Positions 1-6,848 of a stretch of 8,662 bases of DNA are shown here, piece after piece (the stretch's first letter is position 1; each line of letters opens with the position of its first letter). The translations under genes were made by a program, and so were the position numbers. Origin of the DNA: Lachnospiraceae bacterium UBA3772 (GTDB lineage: Bacteria; Bacillota; Clostridia; Lachnospirales; Lachnospiraceae); NCBI GenBank assembly GCA_002371025.1, contig DFFQ01000005.1, positions 1 to 8,662 on the forward strand. Direction: 5' to 3'. The notes under the pieces are model-generated. The model searched no databases and was not told the DNA's origin. It saw only the letters and a program-made list of their open reading frames with translations.

Positions 1-144
1 CTAAGCGTGAAGCCAACCTCAAGATAAGATATCCCATTCGTTTACGAAGTAAGACCCCTTGAAGACTACGAGGTTGATAGGCACTGAGTGTAAGGGCCGT
101 AAGGCTTTCAGCTGAGGTGTACTAATAGGTCGAGGGCTTATCCT
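1..144 (+). rRNA. rrl: 23S ribosomal RNA, 3' end (partial)
   Basis: This is the last part of a large-subunit rRNA gene; the rest lies to the left of the window. The stretch with GAAGACTACGAGGTTGATAG, then TGTACTAATAGGTCGAGG and GGCTTATCC, is the conserved 3' end of domain VI of bacterial 23S rRNA. No reading frame crosses it. The exact 3' end is set by comparison with the usual ending just after CTTATCC and could be off by a few bases. The rRNA is transcribed rightward, toward the ABC-F gene on the other strand. A terminator follows about 90 bases later, with no 5S gene and no tRNA gene between them. Confidence 0.95.
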
Positions 145-231
145 AATAGAGATTAAGCGTAATGCTTCTTTAAGAAAGTTTGATAAAGGATGAAATACTC
201 ATCTGTATGAGGTTTTCAAAGTATAGATTTG

Positions 232-262
232 AAAAAAGGAATCCAGTTGGATTCCTTTTTTT
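232..262 (+). terminator. Intrinsic terminator of the rRNA operon
   Basis: A 13-bp perfect stem (AAAAAAGGAATCC with GGATTCCTTTTTT) closes a 4-base loop, AGTT, and is followed by a run of seven T (256-262). It directly follows the 23S trailer, so it should end rRNA transcription. Just upstream, 213-220 and 228-235 form another perfect 8-bp hairpin (TTTTCAAA / TTTGAAAA). It shares four A residues with the terminator stem, so the two hairpins cannot both form fully. Confidence 0.9.
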
Positions 263-288
263 ATTTATAGATGATAAACGGACGCAAA

Positions 289-370
289 AATATAAAGGAT
301 GCTTGAAGTAATCCCTCCAGCGGGCTAAAACATGCCCTTTGGAGGGATTCTTCGCGCATCCTTTATTATA
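289..370 (-). terminator. Long imperfect stem-loop between convergent units, probable ABC-F terminator
   Basis: The outer arms 293-302 and 356-365 pair perfectly (TAAAGGATGC with GCATCCTTTA). The inner arms 310-319 and 340-349 also pair perfectly (AATCCCTCCA with TGGAGGGATT). GAAG/CTTC (305-308 with 350-353) pairs between them, and GGGC/GCCC (322-325 with 334-337) caps an 8-base loop. Read leftward, the stem is followed by a T-rich stretch with five T in a row, as expected for a terminator of the minus-strand ABC-F gene ending at 461. Read rightward it is followed by a weaker T-rich stretch. The stem is longer and more interrupted than usual, so it may instead be a small dispersed repeat. The remaining sequence from 263 to 460 shows no gene. 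Confidence 0.5.
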
Positions 371-460
371 TTTTGCCTAGGTATTGTCAACTATATTATA
401 AGTTCTTTATAATCAAAAAAAGAGTAAATTATGCATCGGAATTTCTGGTTTTCTTGATAT

Positions 461-2422
461 TTACGCCTGCAGCTCTTCCCATTTTTCGTAAAGCTCGTTT
501 AATTTGACATCCAGTTCATCCTTTTCTTTTTGCAGTTCCATTAATAGAGCTACATTAGTTGAATTCTCTGGTTTATTCATTTCTTCATCGATTTCTGAAA
601 TACGATTTTCTGTTTCTTCGATATTTTTTTCTAATTTCTTAAGAGCATTTTCTTTCTTACGCTGTTCGGCATAAGAAGCTTTTGACTTAAGATATTCTTC
701 TTTTGAACTGGTATTTTCTTTAGCATATTCAGAAGTAGAAACAATAGAAAAGCCTTCTCTTGTGGTAGAGGCGTTATTGTCGGCATTTTCGTTATCTTTA
801 TTCTGAAGATCGTAAAGTTTATCACGGTTTGCCTCATAGAAATCATAATTACCTTTAAAGTTGGTAAGAACTTTATTCCTAAGTTCTATGATCCTTGTGG
901 CAGTTTTATTGATAAAGAAACGATCGTGGCTTACATAGAACACAGTTCCGGTATAATTCTTAATTGCATCTTCAAGAATTTCCTTAGACTGGATATCCAG
1001 ATGGTTTGTAGGTTCGTCCAAAATAAGGAAGTTAGCAGGAGAGAGCATAAGCTTGGCAAGAGAGATACGTCCTCTTTCACCACCTGATAATTCTGAGATT
1101 GGCTTAAATACATCATCTCCAGTAAATAAGAAAGCAGCAAGAATATTTCTTATCCTTGTATTATTCATATCCGGAAATGAATCTGATATTTCTTCAAAGA
1201 TTGTTTTTGTCATCGAAAGATTGTGATGTTCCTGATCAAAATATCCAACCTTAACTCTTGAACCTAACTGAATGTCTCCGGTATCCTTAGGAAGCATGCG
1301 GTTTATCATTTTAAGGATGGTAGTTTTACCTGTACCATTTCCGCCTATAAGGGCAACATGTTCTCCACGCTTTATATCGATGGAAAGATCCTTAAATAAT
1401 GTATTAGTTCCAAAGGACTTTGAGAGTCCGGTTACTTTAAGCACGTCTTCTCCCGATTCGGTGATAGGAGTAAGTTTAAGTCGCATTTCTGCATTGACTT
1501 CAGTTGGCTTATCAATCCTTTCAATCTTATCAAGCATTTTTTCGCGGCTTTCGGCACGGCGGATGGATTTCTCGCGGTTAAACTGTTTTAGCTTTGAGAT
1601 AACAGCTTCTTCATGTTTTATCTCAGCCTGCTGATTCAGATAGGCTTTCATTTTGTCAGCTCTGATCTTGGCGCGCTGTTCACTGTAAAATGAATAATTG
1701 CCGTTATATACTGTTGATTCACCCTGATCAATCTCTACTATCTTTGTGCTGACTTTGTCAATGAAGTATCTGTCATGGCTGACAACTATAACAGCTCCGC
1801 TATAGGATGAAAGGAAACCTTCCAACCATGATATGGAAGACATATCCAGATGGTTTGTTGGCTCGTCGAGGATTATTATCTCAGGTCTTGTAAGAAGAAG
1901 ACGACCCAGGGCAATACGCATTTTCTGACCTCCAGAAAGAGTATTTATATGGCGGTCGTAATCTGACTTAGAGAAGCCTAGTCCTTTAAGGACACCGGTT
2001 ATCTCACTTTCGTAGGCATATCCATTTTCGTGGTCAAACTTAGTCTGAAGACGGTTATAAGTTTCCATTACAGATTCAAGCTCTTTACCTGAGACATGTT
2101 TCATTTTCTCACAGAGCTCATTTATCTTTTCGCCCATTTCGATGATATACTTCTTTGCTTCAAGCATTTCATTATAAACTGTATTATCAAAGGAAATGTC
2201 CTGATGCTGGGAAAGGTAGCCGATATGAGTATCTTTAGCTATTACTACATTTCCTGAGTCCGGAGTATATTCTCCGAGAATACAGCGAAGAAGTGTAGTT
2301 TTGCCGGCACCATTGATACCAACGATAGCAATCTTTTCTTTTTCTTCTATATGAAAATTTATGTTTTTAAGAATAGTCTTGTCACCAAAGGATTTGGAGA
2401 CATTCTGACATGCAAGTATCAT
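461..2422 (-). CDS. ABC-F family ATP-binding protein (YdiF/Uup-like translation factor)
   Basis: A 653-residue soluble protein with two ABC ATPase domains and no membrane segment, which is the ABC-F plan. Domain 1 has Walker A at residues 35-43 (GINGAGKTT), signature LSGGQ at 162-166, Walker B ending in LDEP (185-188) and SHDRYF at 215-220. Domain 2 has GGNGTGKTT at 360-368, LSGGE at 445-449, LDEP at 468-471 and SHDRFF at 498-503. The charged linker between them (about 240-325) is the P-site-tRNA interaction region of this family. Residues about 575-653 are Lys/Glu-rich and predicted coiled coil, as in the C-terminal extensions of B. subtilis YdiF (similar length) and E. coli Uup. Family members bind the ribosomal E site and relieve stalled or misfolded states. 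The rather short linker favours a housekeeping factor over an antibiotic-resistance ABC-F, but this is inference. The ATG at 2422 has AGGAGA six bases upstream. It is transcribed alone, divergently from the GH1 gene. Confidence 0.93.
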   Translation of the reverse strand: MILACQNVSKSFGDKTILKNINFHIEEKEKIAIVGINGAGKTTLLRCILGEYTPDSGNVVIAKDTHIGYLSQHQDISFDNTVYNEMLEAKKYIIEMGEKINELCEKMKHVSGKELESVMETYNRLQTKFDHENGYAYESEITGVLKGLGFSKSDYDRHINTLSGGQKMRIALGRLLLTRPEIIILDEPTNHLDMSSISWLEGFLSSYSGAVIVVSHDRYFIDKVSTKIVEIDQGESTVYNGNYSFYSEQRAKIRADKMKAYLNQQAEIKHEEAVISKLKQFNREKSIRRAESREKMLDKIERIDKPTEVNAEMRLKLTPITESGEDVLKVTGLSKSFGTNTLFKDLSIDIKRGEHVALIGGNGTGKTTILKMINRMLPKDTGDIQLGSRVKVGYFDQEHHNLSMTKTIFEEISDSFPDMNNTRIRNILAAFLFTGDDVFKPISELSGGERGRISLAKLMLSPANFLILDEPTNHLDIQSKEILEDAIKNYTGTVFYVSHDRFFINKTATRIIELRNKVLTNFKGNYDFYEANRDKLYDLQNKDNENADNNASTTREGFSIVSTSEYAKENTSSKEEYLKSKASYAEQRKKENALKKLEKNIEETENRISEIDEEMNKPENSTNVALLMELQKEKDELDVKLNELYEKWEELQA

Positions 2423-2451
2423 AGTAATTCTCCTGTTAAAAAATCCTAATA

Positions 2452-2480
2452 ATCATAACAGATACAAGGCTTAGGTGCAA
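2452..2480 (-). promoter_or_regulatory. Probable sigma-A promoter of the ABC-F gene
   Basis: Read on the minus strand, TATGAT (2457-2452) matches the -10 consensus at five of six bases. TG stands one base before it, making an extended -10. TTGCAC (2480-2475) lies 17 bases upstream and matches the -35 only in its first three bases, which an extended -10 can tolerate. Transcription would start near 2445, giving a leader of about 22 bases that includes the Shine-Dalgarno site at 2434-2429. Confidence 0.5.
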
Positions 2481-2525
2481 GGCGACCAGAAGAACAAATA
2501 ATTAATATAAAACTTTGAATGATTA

Positions 2526-2554
2526 CTTACATAATATTTTTTATGGGGTATTAT
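2526..2554 (+). promoter_or_regulatory. Probable sigma-A promoter of the beta-glucosidase gene
   Basis: CTTACA (2526-2531, four of six bases) and TATTAT (2549-2554, five of six) are separated by a 17-base A/T-rich spacer. Transcription from about 2561 would give a leader of roughly 87 bases before the ATG at 2648. I see no clear LacI-type operator or cre site around it, so I cannot say which sugar signal controls it. Confidence 0.45.
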
Positions 2555-2647
2555 AGGAGAGTATCAAAACACACCTTACTTAGGCAAGGGGATGTGGGAG
2601 AAATCTCAGCTTTACGTTGTAATACTATAAATTCTAAGGAGATAATT

Positions 2648-4018
2648 ATGGCTTTTAATAAAGATTTTATGTGGGGAGCTGCGACAGCTGCATATCAGAT
2701 TGAAGGAGCAGCAGATAAGGACGGGAGAAAACCAAGTATATGGGATATCACATCCAGAAGAAATGGCAGAGTGGCTCATAATGAAAATGGTGATGTAGCA
2801 GCAGACCATTACAACAGATATAAAGAAGATGTGAAGCTTTTTAAAGAATTGGGAATTAAATATTATCGCTTTTCAATCAGCTGGAGCAGGATCATTCCTG
2901 ATGGAGTAGGAAAGATAAATCCAAAGGGAATAGAGTTTTATAATAATCTTATAAATGAGCTTATCTCTTCGGGAATAGAGCCAGTCGTAACTCTTTTTCA
3001 CTGGGATCTTCCTTATGAATTATATCTTAAGGGAGGATTTATGAATGATGATTATCCAAGGTGGTTTGAAGAATATACAAAGGTTTGTATAGAGAAATTT
3101 TCAGACAGGGTAAGGTATTGGATAACATATAATGAACCTCAGTGTATGTTTGGACTGGGATATTATAGCGGGATACATGCTCCATTTTTAAAGTGCGATC
3201 TAAAAACTGTTCTTCGTGGAATCCACAATATGCTCCTTTCTAATGGCAGAGCTATAGATATTATAAGAAATGAAGCTGTGTTAGATCCAAAAGTAGGAAT
3301 GGCACCAACGGGACCTTGCTATATTCCTGAAGATGATTCAAAGGAAGAGATAGAAAAAGCAAGACTTGCTACATTTGCAATGGATAAGGCGGGACTGTTC
3401 GGAGCTTCACTTTATATGGATCCGGTCATCCTTGGAAAATATCCGGAGGACGCATTTAAGTTTTTTGGAGAGGATATGCCTTTTATAAAAGAAGGTGATA
3501 TGGAGATAATCCATAAGAAGCTGGATTTTTATGCAATGAATATTTATTTTTGTATGGCAGATCCAGTGGACTCTGCAAATGAGATGAAACCATATGAAAA
3601 GAATTTGTATGCCACAAATGAATATACTGGATCCCCAAGAACTCAGATGCGCTGGTGCATTGATCCGAAGGTGCTTTACTGGGCTCCAAAATTCATGTAT
3701 GAAAGATACAAACTTCCTATCATTATGTCTGAAAATGGATATTCCGGAACAGATGTAATTTCTCTGGATGGTAAAGTGCATGATCCTCAGAGGATAGATT
3801 ATATTACCAGATATTTAAGAGAACTTTCCAATGCGGCTGATGAAGTGCCAGTGATAGGTTATTTCTATTGGTCTGCAATGGATAATTTTGAATGGGCTGA
3901 AGGGTATACACCAAGATTTGGCCTCATTTATGTGGATTATAGAGATCAAAGAAGAATATTAAAGGATTCAGCATTCTTCTATAGAAAGGTGATAGAAGAA
4001 AATGGAAAAAATCTATAG
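2648..4018 (+). CDS. GH1 family beta-glucosidase, cytoplasmic
   Basis: A 456-residue glycoside hydrolase family 1 enzyme, about the usual length for a single (beta/alpha)8 barrel. The N-terminal FMWGAATAAYQIEG (residues 7-20) is the GH1 entry motif. The acid/base glutamate is E163 in TYNEPQ (160-165) and the nucleophile is E362 in SENGY (361-365). FHWDLP (117-122) and DNFEWAEGY (412-420) supply the glucose-binding residues. The NFEW..GY segment is typical of plain beta-glucosidases. The 6-phospho enzymes carry a different, phosphate-binding version, so cellobiose or aryl-glucoside hydrolysis is likely (EC 3.2.1.21). There is no signal peptide, so the substrate must be imported. The frame is open back to an ATG at 2519. 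The start at 2648 is chosen because AAGGAG sits six bases before it, the family homology begins there, and the promoter lies inside the extension. No sugar transporter lies next to it in this window. Confidence 0.93.
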   Translation: MAFNKDFMWGAATAAYQIEGAADKDGRKPSIWDITSRRNGRVAHNENGDVAADHYNRYKEDVKLFKELGIKYYRFSISWSRIIPDGVGKINPKGIEFYNNLINELISSGIEPVVTLFHWDLPYELYLKGGFMNDDYPRWFEEYTKVCIEKFSDRVRYWITYNEPQCMFGLGYYSGIHAPFLKCDLKTVLRGIHNMLLSNGRAIDIIRNEAVLDPKVGMAPTGPCYIPEDDSKEEIEKARLATFAMDKAGLFGASLYMDPVILGKYPEDAFKFFGEDMPFIKEGDMEIIHKKLDFYAMNIYFCMADPVDSANEMKPYEKNLYATNEYTGSPRTQMRWCIDPKVLYWAPKFMYERYKLPIIMSENGYSGTDVISLDGKVHDPQRIDYITRYLRELSNAADEVPVIGYFYWSAMDNFEWAEGYTPRFGLIYVDYRDQRRILKDSAFFYRKVIEENGKNL

Positions 4019-4053
4019 AAATATAGAGTTGTAGAAATGAAAATCTATAGAAA
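3978..4053 (+). repeat. Three copies of TCTATAGAAA at 32-34 base spacing
   Basis: TCTATAGAAA occurs at 3978-3987, 4012-4021 and 4044-4053. The last two copies extend to an identical 14-mer starting with AAAA (4008-4021 and 4040-4053). The core TCTATAGA is a palindrome. The first copy lies in the 3' end of the beta-glucosidase gene, the second spans its stop codon, and the third is in the space before the next gene. The spacing is close to three helical turns. It could be an operator for the downstream unit, or chance in an AT-rich region. Confidence 0.35.
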
Positions 4054-4081
4054 ATGAGGGCCTGACGTACTTGAAACAAGC

Positions 4082-4110
4082 CACTACTTATGGTAATCTA
4101 ACGTGTAGTG
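4082..4110 (+). other. Inverted repeat in the leader of the unknown gene
   Basis: CACTAC (4082-4087) and GTAGTG (4105-4110) are perfect inverted repeats around a 17-base loop. No T run follows, so this is not a standard terminator for the upstream gene. It lies 40 bases before the ATG at 4150. A poor -35/-10 pair (TTGAAA at 4071, TAATCT at 4094) overlaps it, so it could be an operator or an RNA leader structure. I recognise no known riboswitch here, including the FMN riboswitch. Confidence 0.25.
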
Positions 4111-4149
4111 TAAAAATTGATTTAGAATATTAAGAAAAGAGATTTTCAT

Positions 4150-4791
4150 ATGACACCTAGAGATTTAAATGAAATTAAAGCAGCAATCAAATATATGGAT
4201 TATAAGCCAACAATCCTTTCAAAGTTCTTTAATGTAAAGAGTCTTCTTTTTAAGGAGATAGCTGATGATCCTGAGTATTATAAGGCAGAATCAATCTTTC
4301 CTAATCCACTTAATGATAATAAGATCGTAAAATGTATCAACATTTTAAATGCTAAATACACAAAGGATCTTGTTAAGTCAGATCTTACATCAAGTGACAG
4401 TTTAGTTCCTTCACCAGTAGCAGAGCTTCTTAAGGGAGTTCAGCTTACTAATGATCATGGAGCAGTAGGAGTTAAATTCACTACTGAATTTAGTGGTGAT
4501 GTTTATCTTAATGTCCCACGTGGAAATGAAGTTGAATTAAAAGATACTCAGGTTAAAGATGTAACATTTAACGTAATGAATGTATTTAATACATATCTTA
4601 CAGAAGGATTTACTCTTGCTTTAAGAGATAAAGACAACGATATCTGGGTATCTATTGAGCCATCAGCATTAGATGGAATAAAGGGCTCAGGTGAGCTTTA
4701 TGTATTTGTAAAGATTGGAAATTCATTCTATAGAGATCTGGCTATCAAATATTTTGATCCAGAAGAAATACTGAATATTTATAGAGGTTAG
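4150..4791 (+). CDS. Unrecognised 213-residue soluble protein
   Basis: I do not recognise this family. The protein has no signal peptide, membrane segment, cysteine cluster (one Cys only) or nucleotide-binding motif. The first 75 or so residues look alpha-helical (it begins MTPRDLNEIKAAIKYM). The rest, from about 95, looks rich in beta strands, with Gly/Asp turns and hydrophobic strands such as DVYLNVP and ELYVFVKIG. It is probably a real gene. Its frame is complete, it sits four bases before apbE, and its codon use is ordered: by hand count isoleucine uses ATC 7, ATT 5 and ATA 3 times, whereas ATA is common in the genes after it. That pattern suggests good expression. The Shine-Dalgarno is weak (GAAAAGAG, 4134-4141, eight bases before the ATG). 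As first gene of the apbE unit it may act in the same redox setting, but neighbourhood is the only hint. Confidence 0.75.
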   Translation: MTPRDLNEIKAAIKYMDYKPTILSKFFNVKSLLFKEIADDPEYYKAESIFPNPLNDNKIVKCINILNAKYTKDLVKSDLTSSDSLVPSPVAELLKGVQLTNDHGAVGVKFTTEFSGDVYLNVPRGNEVELKDTQVKDVTFNVMNVFNTYLTEGFTLALRDKDNDIWVSIEPSALDGIKGSGELYVFVKIGNSFYRDLAIKYFDPEEILNIYRG

Positions 4792-4795
4792 GTCA

Positions 4796-5875
4796 TTGTC
4801 TAAAGATAGGATAAAGAGCCTGCTTGGAATTACTGCAATGGTGGCTGCTGCGGCATCTATCATTGCAGTTTCTTATATTACAGGACAAAAGAAAAGAGAA
4901 TATAAAAGCTATGATTTTGCCATGGGCACAGCCCTTTCAGCAGATATTTATACTGAGGGATTGGACGAGGCTAAGGAAAAGACATTTAATCAAAGGTTAT
5001 TTCAGGAGATAAAGAAACTTGATACAAAAGTAATCTCCTGGAGGACTTCTGATTCTGAAGTCTATAATATAAACAATAGAAAAAAGGGTTATAATAATGT
5101 GCCGGTTTCTAAGGATTTAAAGGAATTAATAGAACTTTCTTTGGATATTGGAAATACTACAGATGGGGCCTTGGATATTACTCTTCGTCCGGTACTTAAT
5201 GTCTGGGGGATTGAAAATGAGACAGATTCCGAGGATTTCAGCATACCGGATAAATCTTTACTGGAAGAGGAAAGAAAAAAATGTGGCTTTGAAAAGATAA
5301 AAATAGAAAATGACAGGATGCTTATCCCTGATGATATGATCCTTGATTTTGGAGCTGTAGGAAAAGGATATGCATTAGATAAGGCAAGGCTTTTTCTAAA
5401 GCAGGAAAACAGGGTTAAGGGTGCTGTTATATCAGTAGGTGGAAGTATAATGACTTATGGTGTAAGACCTGATGGAGAAAAATTTTCCATAGGTATAAGA
5501 GATCCTGAAGGCACTGAAGGAGATGTAATGGGAGTACTTAATGTAGGAGAAGCATTCATTTCAACGTCAGGCAGTTATGAAAAATATAAGATCAAAGATG
5601 GAAAAATATATCATCATATAATTGATAGAAACACACTTTATCCATCCCAAACTGGACTTAAATCTGTTACAGTGATCGCTTCTAACGGAGCACTTTCAGA
5701 TGGGTTATCCACAGCACTTTTTAACTTAGGGGTAGAAAAGTCATTTCCGGTATTAGAAAAATATAATGCAGAAGCTATATTTATAACAGAAGATAATAAA
5801 GTAATAGTTACAGATGGGATAAAAAATGATTTTACCATATGTGCTGATGGATATAAGCTTTATAGTGATAAGTAG
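4796..5875 (+). CDS. apbE: ApbE family FAD:protein FMN transferase, membrane-anchored
   Basis: A 359-residue flavin transferase that moves FMN from FAD to a Thr/Ser in target proteins, with Mg2+. Residues 9-30 form one hydrophobic N-terminal segment that should place the catalytic domain outside the membrane. The family motifs are in order: MGT (43-45), GALDIT (124-129), DFGAVGKGYALD (184-195), STSGSYEKY (256-264), HHIID (273-277) and SDGLSTAL (301-308). The aspartate of the last motif is a usual metal ligand. Many ApbE proteins are lipoproteins, but no lipobox cysteine follows the hydrophobic stretch here, so it is read as a signal anchor. The start is a TTG, four bases after the preceding stop, with AGAGG eight bases before it. 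The next in-frame ATG (4838) lacks a ribosome site and would cut into the membrane segment. RnfD and RnfG, the classic FMN-carrying targets, belong to the Rnf operon that begins about 1 kb downstream. Confidence 0.93.
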   Translation: MSKDRIKSLLGITAMVAAAASIIAVSYITGQKKREYKSYDFAMGTALSADIYTEGLDEAKEKTFNQRLFQEIKKLDTKVISWRTSDSEVYNINNRKKGYNNVPVSKDLKELIELSLDIGNTTDGALDITLRPVLNVWGIENETDSEDFSIPDKSLLEEERKKCGFEKIKIENDRMLIPDDMILDFGAVGKGYALDKARLFLKQENRVKGAVISVGGSIMTYGVRPDGEKFSIGIRDPEGTEGDVMGVLNVGEAFISTSGSYEKYKIKDGKIYHHIIDRNTLYPSQTGLKSVTVIASNGALSDGLSTALFNLGVEKSFPVLEKYNAEAIFITEDNKVIVTDGIKNDFTICADGYKLYSDK

Positions 5876-5896
5876 ATCTGGGTTTAATAAGATAAA

Positions 5897-6277
5897 ATGG
5901 CAGAACAAAAAGAAAATAAAAATAACAGAATAAAAAAAGCAGATATCATTTTACTTTTAGGAATAATGATCCTTGGGATAGTAATGATAATAATGATCCA
6001 GCTGTTTAAGAAACCAGGAAAAAAAGTTGTTATAGAAATAGATGGTAAGGAAGTTGATTCATTTTTATTAAATGAAGAAAATGAAGGCCTTAAGAAAACC
6101 TACAAGTCCTATGATGGTAAGGGAGAAAATACGATCCTTATAAAAGATAAAAAGGTAAGTGTGATAAGCGCTGATTGTCCTGATAAGATATGTGTTCATC
6201 ATAAGCAGATAGATAAAGCAGGAGAGTCGATAATCTGTCTTCCACATAGATTTATCGTGGAGGTAAAAGATGAGTAA
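5897..6277 (+). CDS. NusG domain II-containing small membrane protein
   Basis: A 126-residue protein with one membrane helix (about 16-37) followed by a small extracytoplasmic domain. The domain carries the family signature CPDKICVHH (94-102) and ICLPH (113-117). This is the NusG_II/DUF1312 family, named for resemblance to a NusG domain but not a transcription factor. The three cysteines (94, 99, 114) and nearby histidines (101, 102, 117) could bind a metal or form a disulfide; their role is not established. The gene lies 21 bases after apbE, has only a weak Shine-Dalgarno, and overlaps the next gene by 8 bases, so the two are probably translationally coupled. From memory, the same pair occurs in Firmicute flavin-based extracellular electron transfer loci (the EetA/EetB genes of Listeria); this needs a sequence search. 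Confidence 0.88.
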   Translation: MAEQKENKNNRIKKADIILLLGIMILGIVMIIMIQLFKKPGKKVVIEIDGKEVDSFLLNEENEGLKKTYKSYDGKGENTILIKDKKVSVISADCPDKICVHHKQIDKAGESIICLPHRFIVEVKDE

Positions 6278-6761
6278 GAATAAGCGTATCGCATATAGAG
6301 GAGTATTTATCGCCTTAGGACTGGTACTTTCTTATATTGAAACATTTGTACCTCTTACAGCTATTGCACCAGGAATAAAGATAGGGCTTGCAAATATCGT
6401 TACAGTATTTGCACTTTATAAAATGAAAACAAGAGATGCCATATTTATAAGCCTTGGAAGGATAATACTTTCTGCAGTTTTATTTGGCAGTTTTGTTACT
6501 GCAATATATAGTCTTGCGGGAGCTTTCTTTTCTATGACTGTAATGCTCATATTAAAGAAAATGCCTTTCTTTTCAGTACTTGGAGTAAGCATCGCAGCAG
6601 GAGTTATGCATAACATGGGACAGATAATGATAGCGGCTTTTGTTTTAAAGAATAAGAGTATCATCTATTATCTTGGAATCCTTATAATATCCGGATGTAT
6701 AGCGGGAACAGTGGTCGGTATCATTTCAGCAAGGATGATAAACAGGATTGAACTTGAATAA
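6270..6761 (+). CDS. Gx transporter family membrane protein ('heptaprenyl diphosphate synthase component I')
   Basis: A 163-residue, very hydrophobic protein with about five membrane helices. It belongs to the Hpre_diP_synt_I/Gx family, recognised from the N-terminal helix with YIETFVP, the APGIKIGLANIVTVFAL block (residues 33-49), and the GVMHNMGQ segment near residue 111. The isoprenoid name comes from old annotation. A multi-helix protein resembling a transporter substrate-binding subunit is not an obvious prenyl synthase, and no component II gene is seen nearby. A strong Shine-Dalgarno (GGAGG, 6259-6263) lies six bases before the ATG, inside the end of the NusG_II gene. It is the last gene before the terminator at 6770. 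Its function is unknown; transport of a flavin, quinone precursor or similar small molecule is only a guess. Confidence 0.87.
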   Translation: MSKNKRIAYRGVFIALGLVLSYIETFVPLTAIAPGIKIGLANIVTVFALYKMKTRDAIFISLGRIILSAVLFGSFVTAIYSLAGAFFSMTVMLILKKMPFFSVLGVSIAAGVMHNMGQIMIAAFVLKNKSIIYYLGILIISGCIAGTVVGIISARMINRIELE

Positions 6762-6769
6762 AATATATG

Positions 6770-6809
6770 AAAAAAGTCTCCATTTGATATGATTTGGAGA
6801 CTTTTTTTT
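6770..6809 (+). terminator. Intrinsic terminator after the apbE unit
   Basis: A 13-bp perfect stem (AAAAAAGTCTCCA with TGGAGACTTTTTT) encloses a 12-base loop and is followed by eight T (6802-6809). It begins nine bases after the stop of the Gx gene and separates the apbE unit from rnf. The A run on the left arm lets it work in the reverse direction too, although no leftward gene needs it. Confidence 0.92.
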
Positions 6810-6819
6810 AATATTTAAA

Positions 6820-6848
6820 TTGTAGTATCCCCATATTTAGAGTAAAAT
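6820..6848 (+). promoter_or_regulatory. Candidate promoter of the rnf operon
   Basis: TTGTAG (6820-6825) and TAAAAT (6843-6848, five of six -10 bases) are 17 bases apart and begin 11 bases after the terminator. The -35 is weak (three of six). Transcription would start near 6855, leaving about 95 bases of leader before rnfC. That leader contains T runs but no clear strong hairpin. Confidence 0.45.

Noticed and set aside
145..231. Possible 5S rRNA or tRNA in the 23S trailer
   Set aside because: The stretch is under 90 bases, has only small hairpins, and lacks 5S and tRNA consensus elements.
1272..1634. Plus-strand open frame of 120 codons
   Set aside because: It lies wholly antisense to the ABC-F gene, whose motifs are intact; the product is low-complexity and matches nothing.
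2610..2647. Second -10-like sequence (TATAAA) just before the beta-glucosidase start
   Set aside because: Transcription from it would begin at or inside the ribosome site, and no -35 fits.
3407..3781. Minus-strand open frame of 124 codons
   Set aside because: It is antisense to the catalytic part of the GH1 gene and looks like a shadow frame with no ribosome site.
4019..4149. FMN riboswitch ahead of the flavin-related unit
   Set aside because: The conserved RFN element segments are absent; only a short inverted repeat is present.
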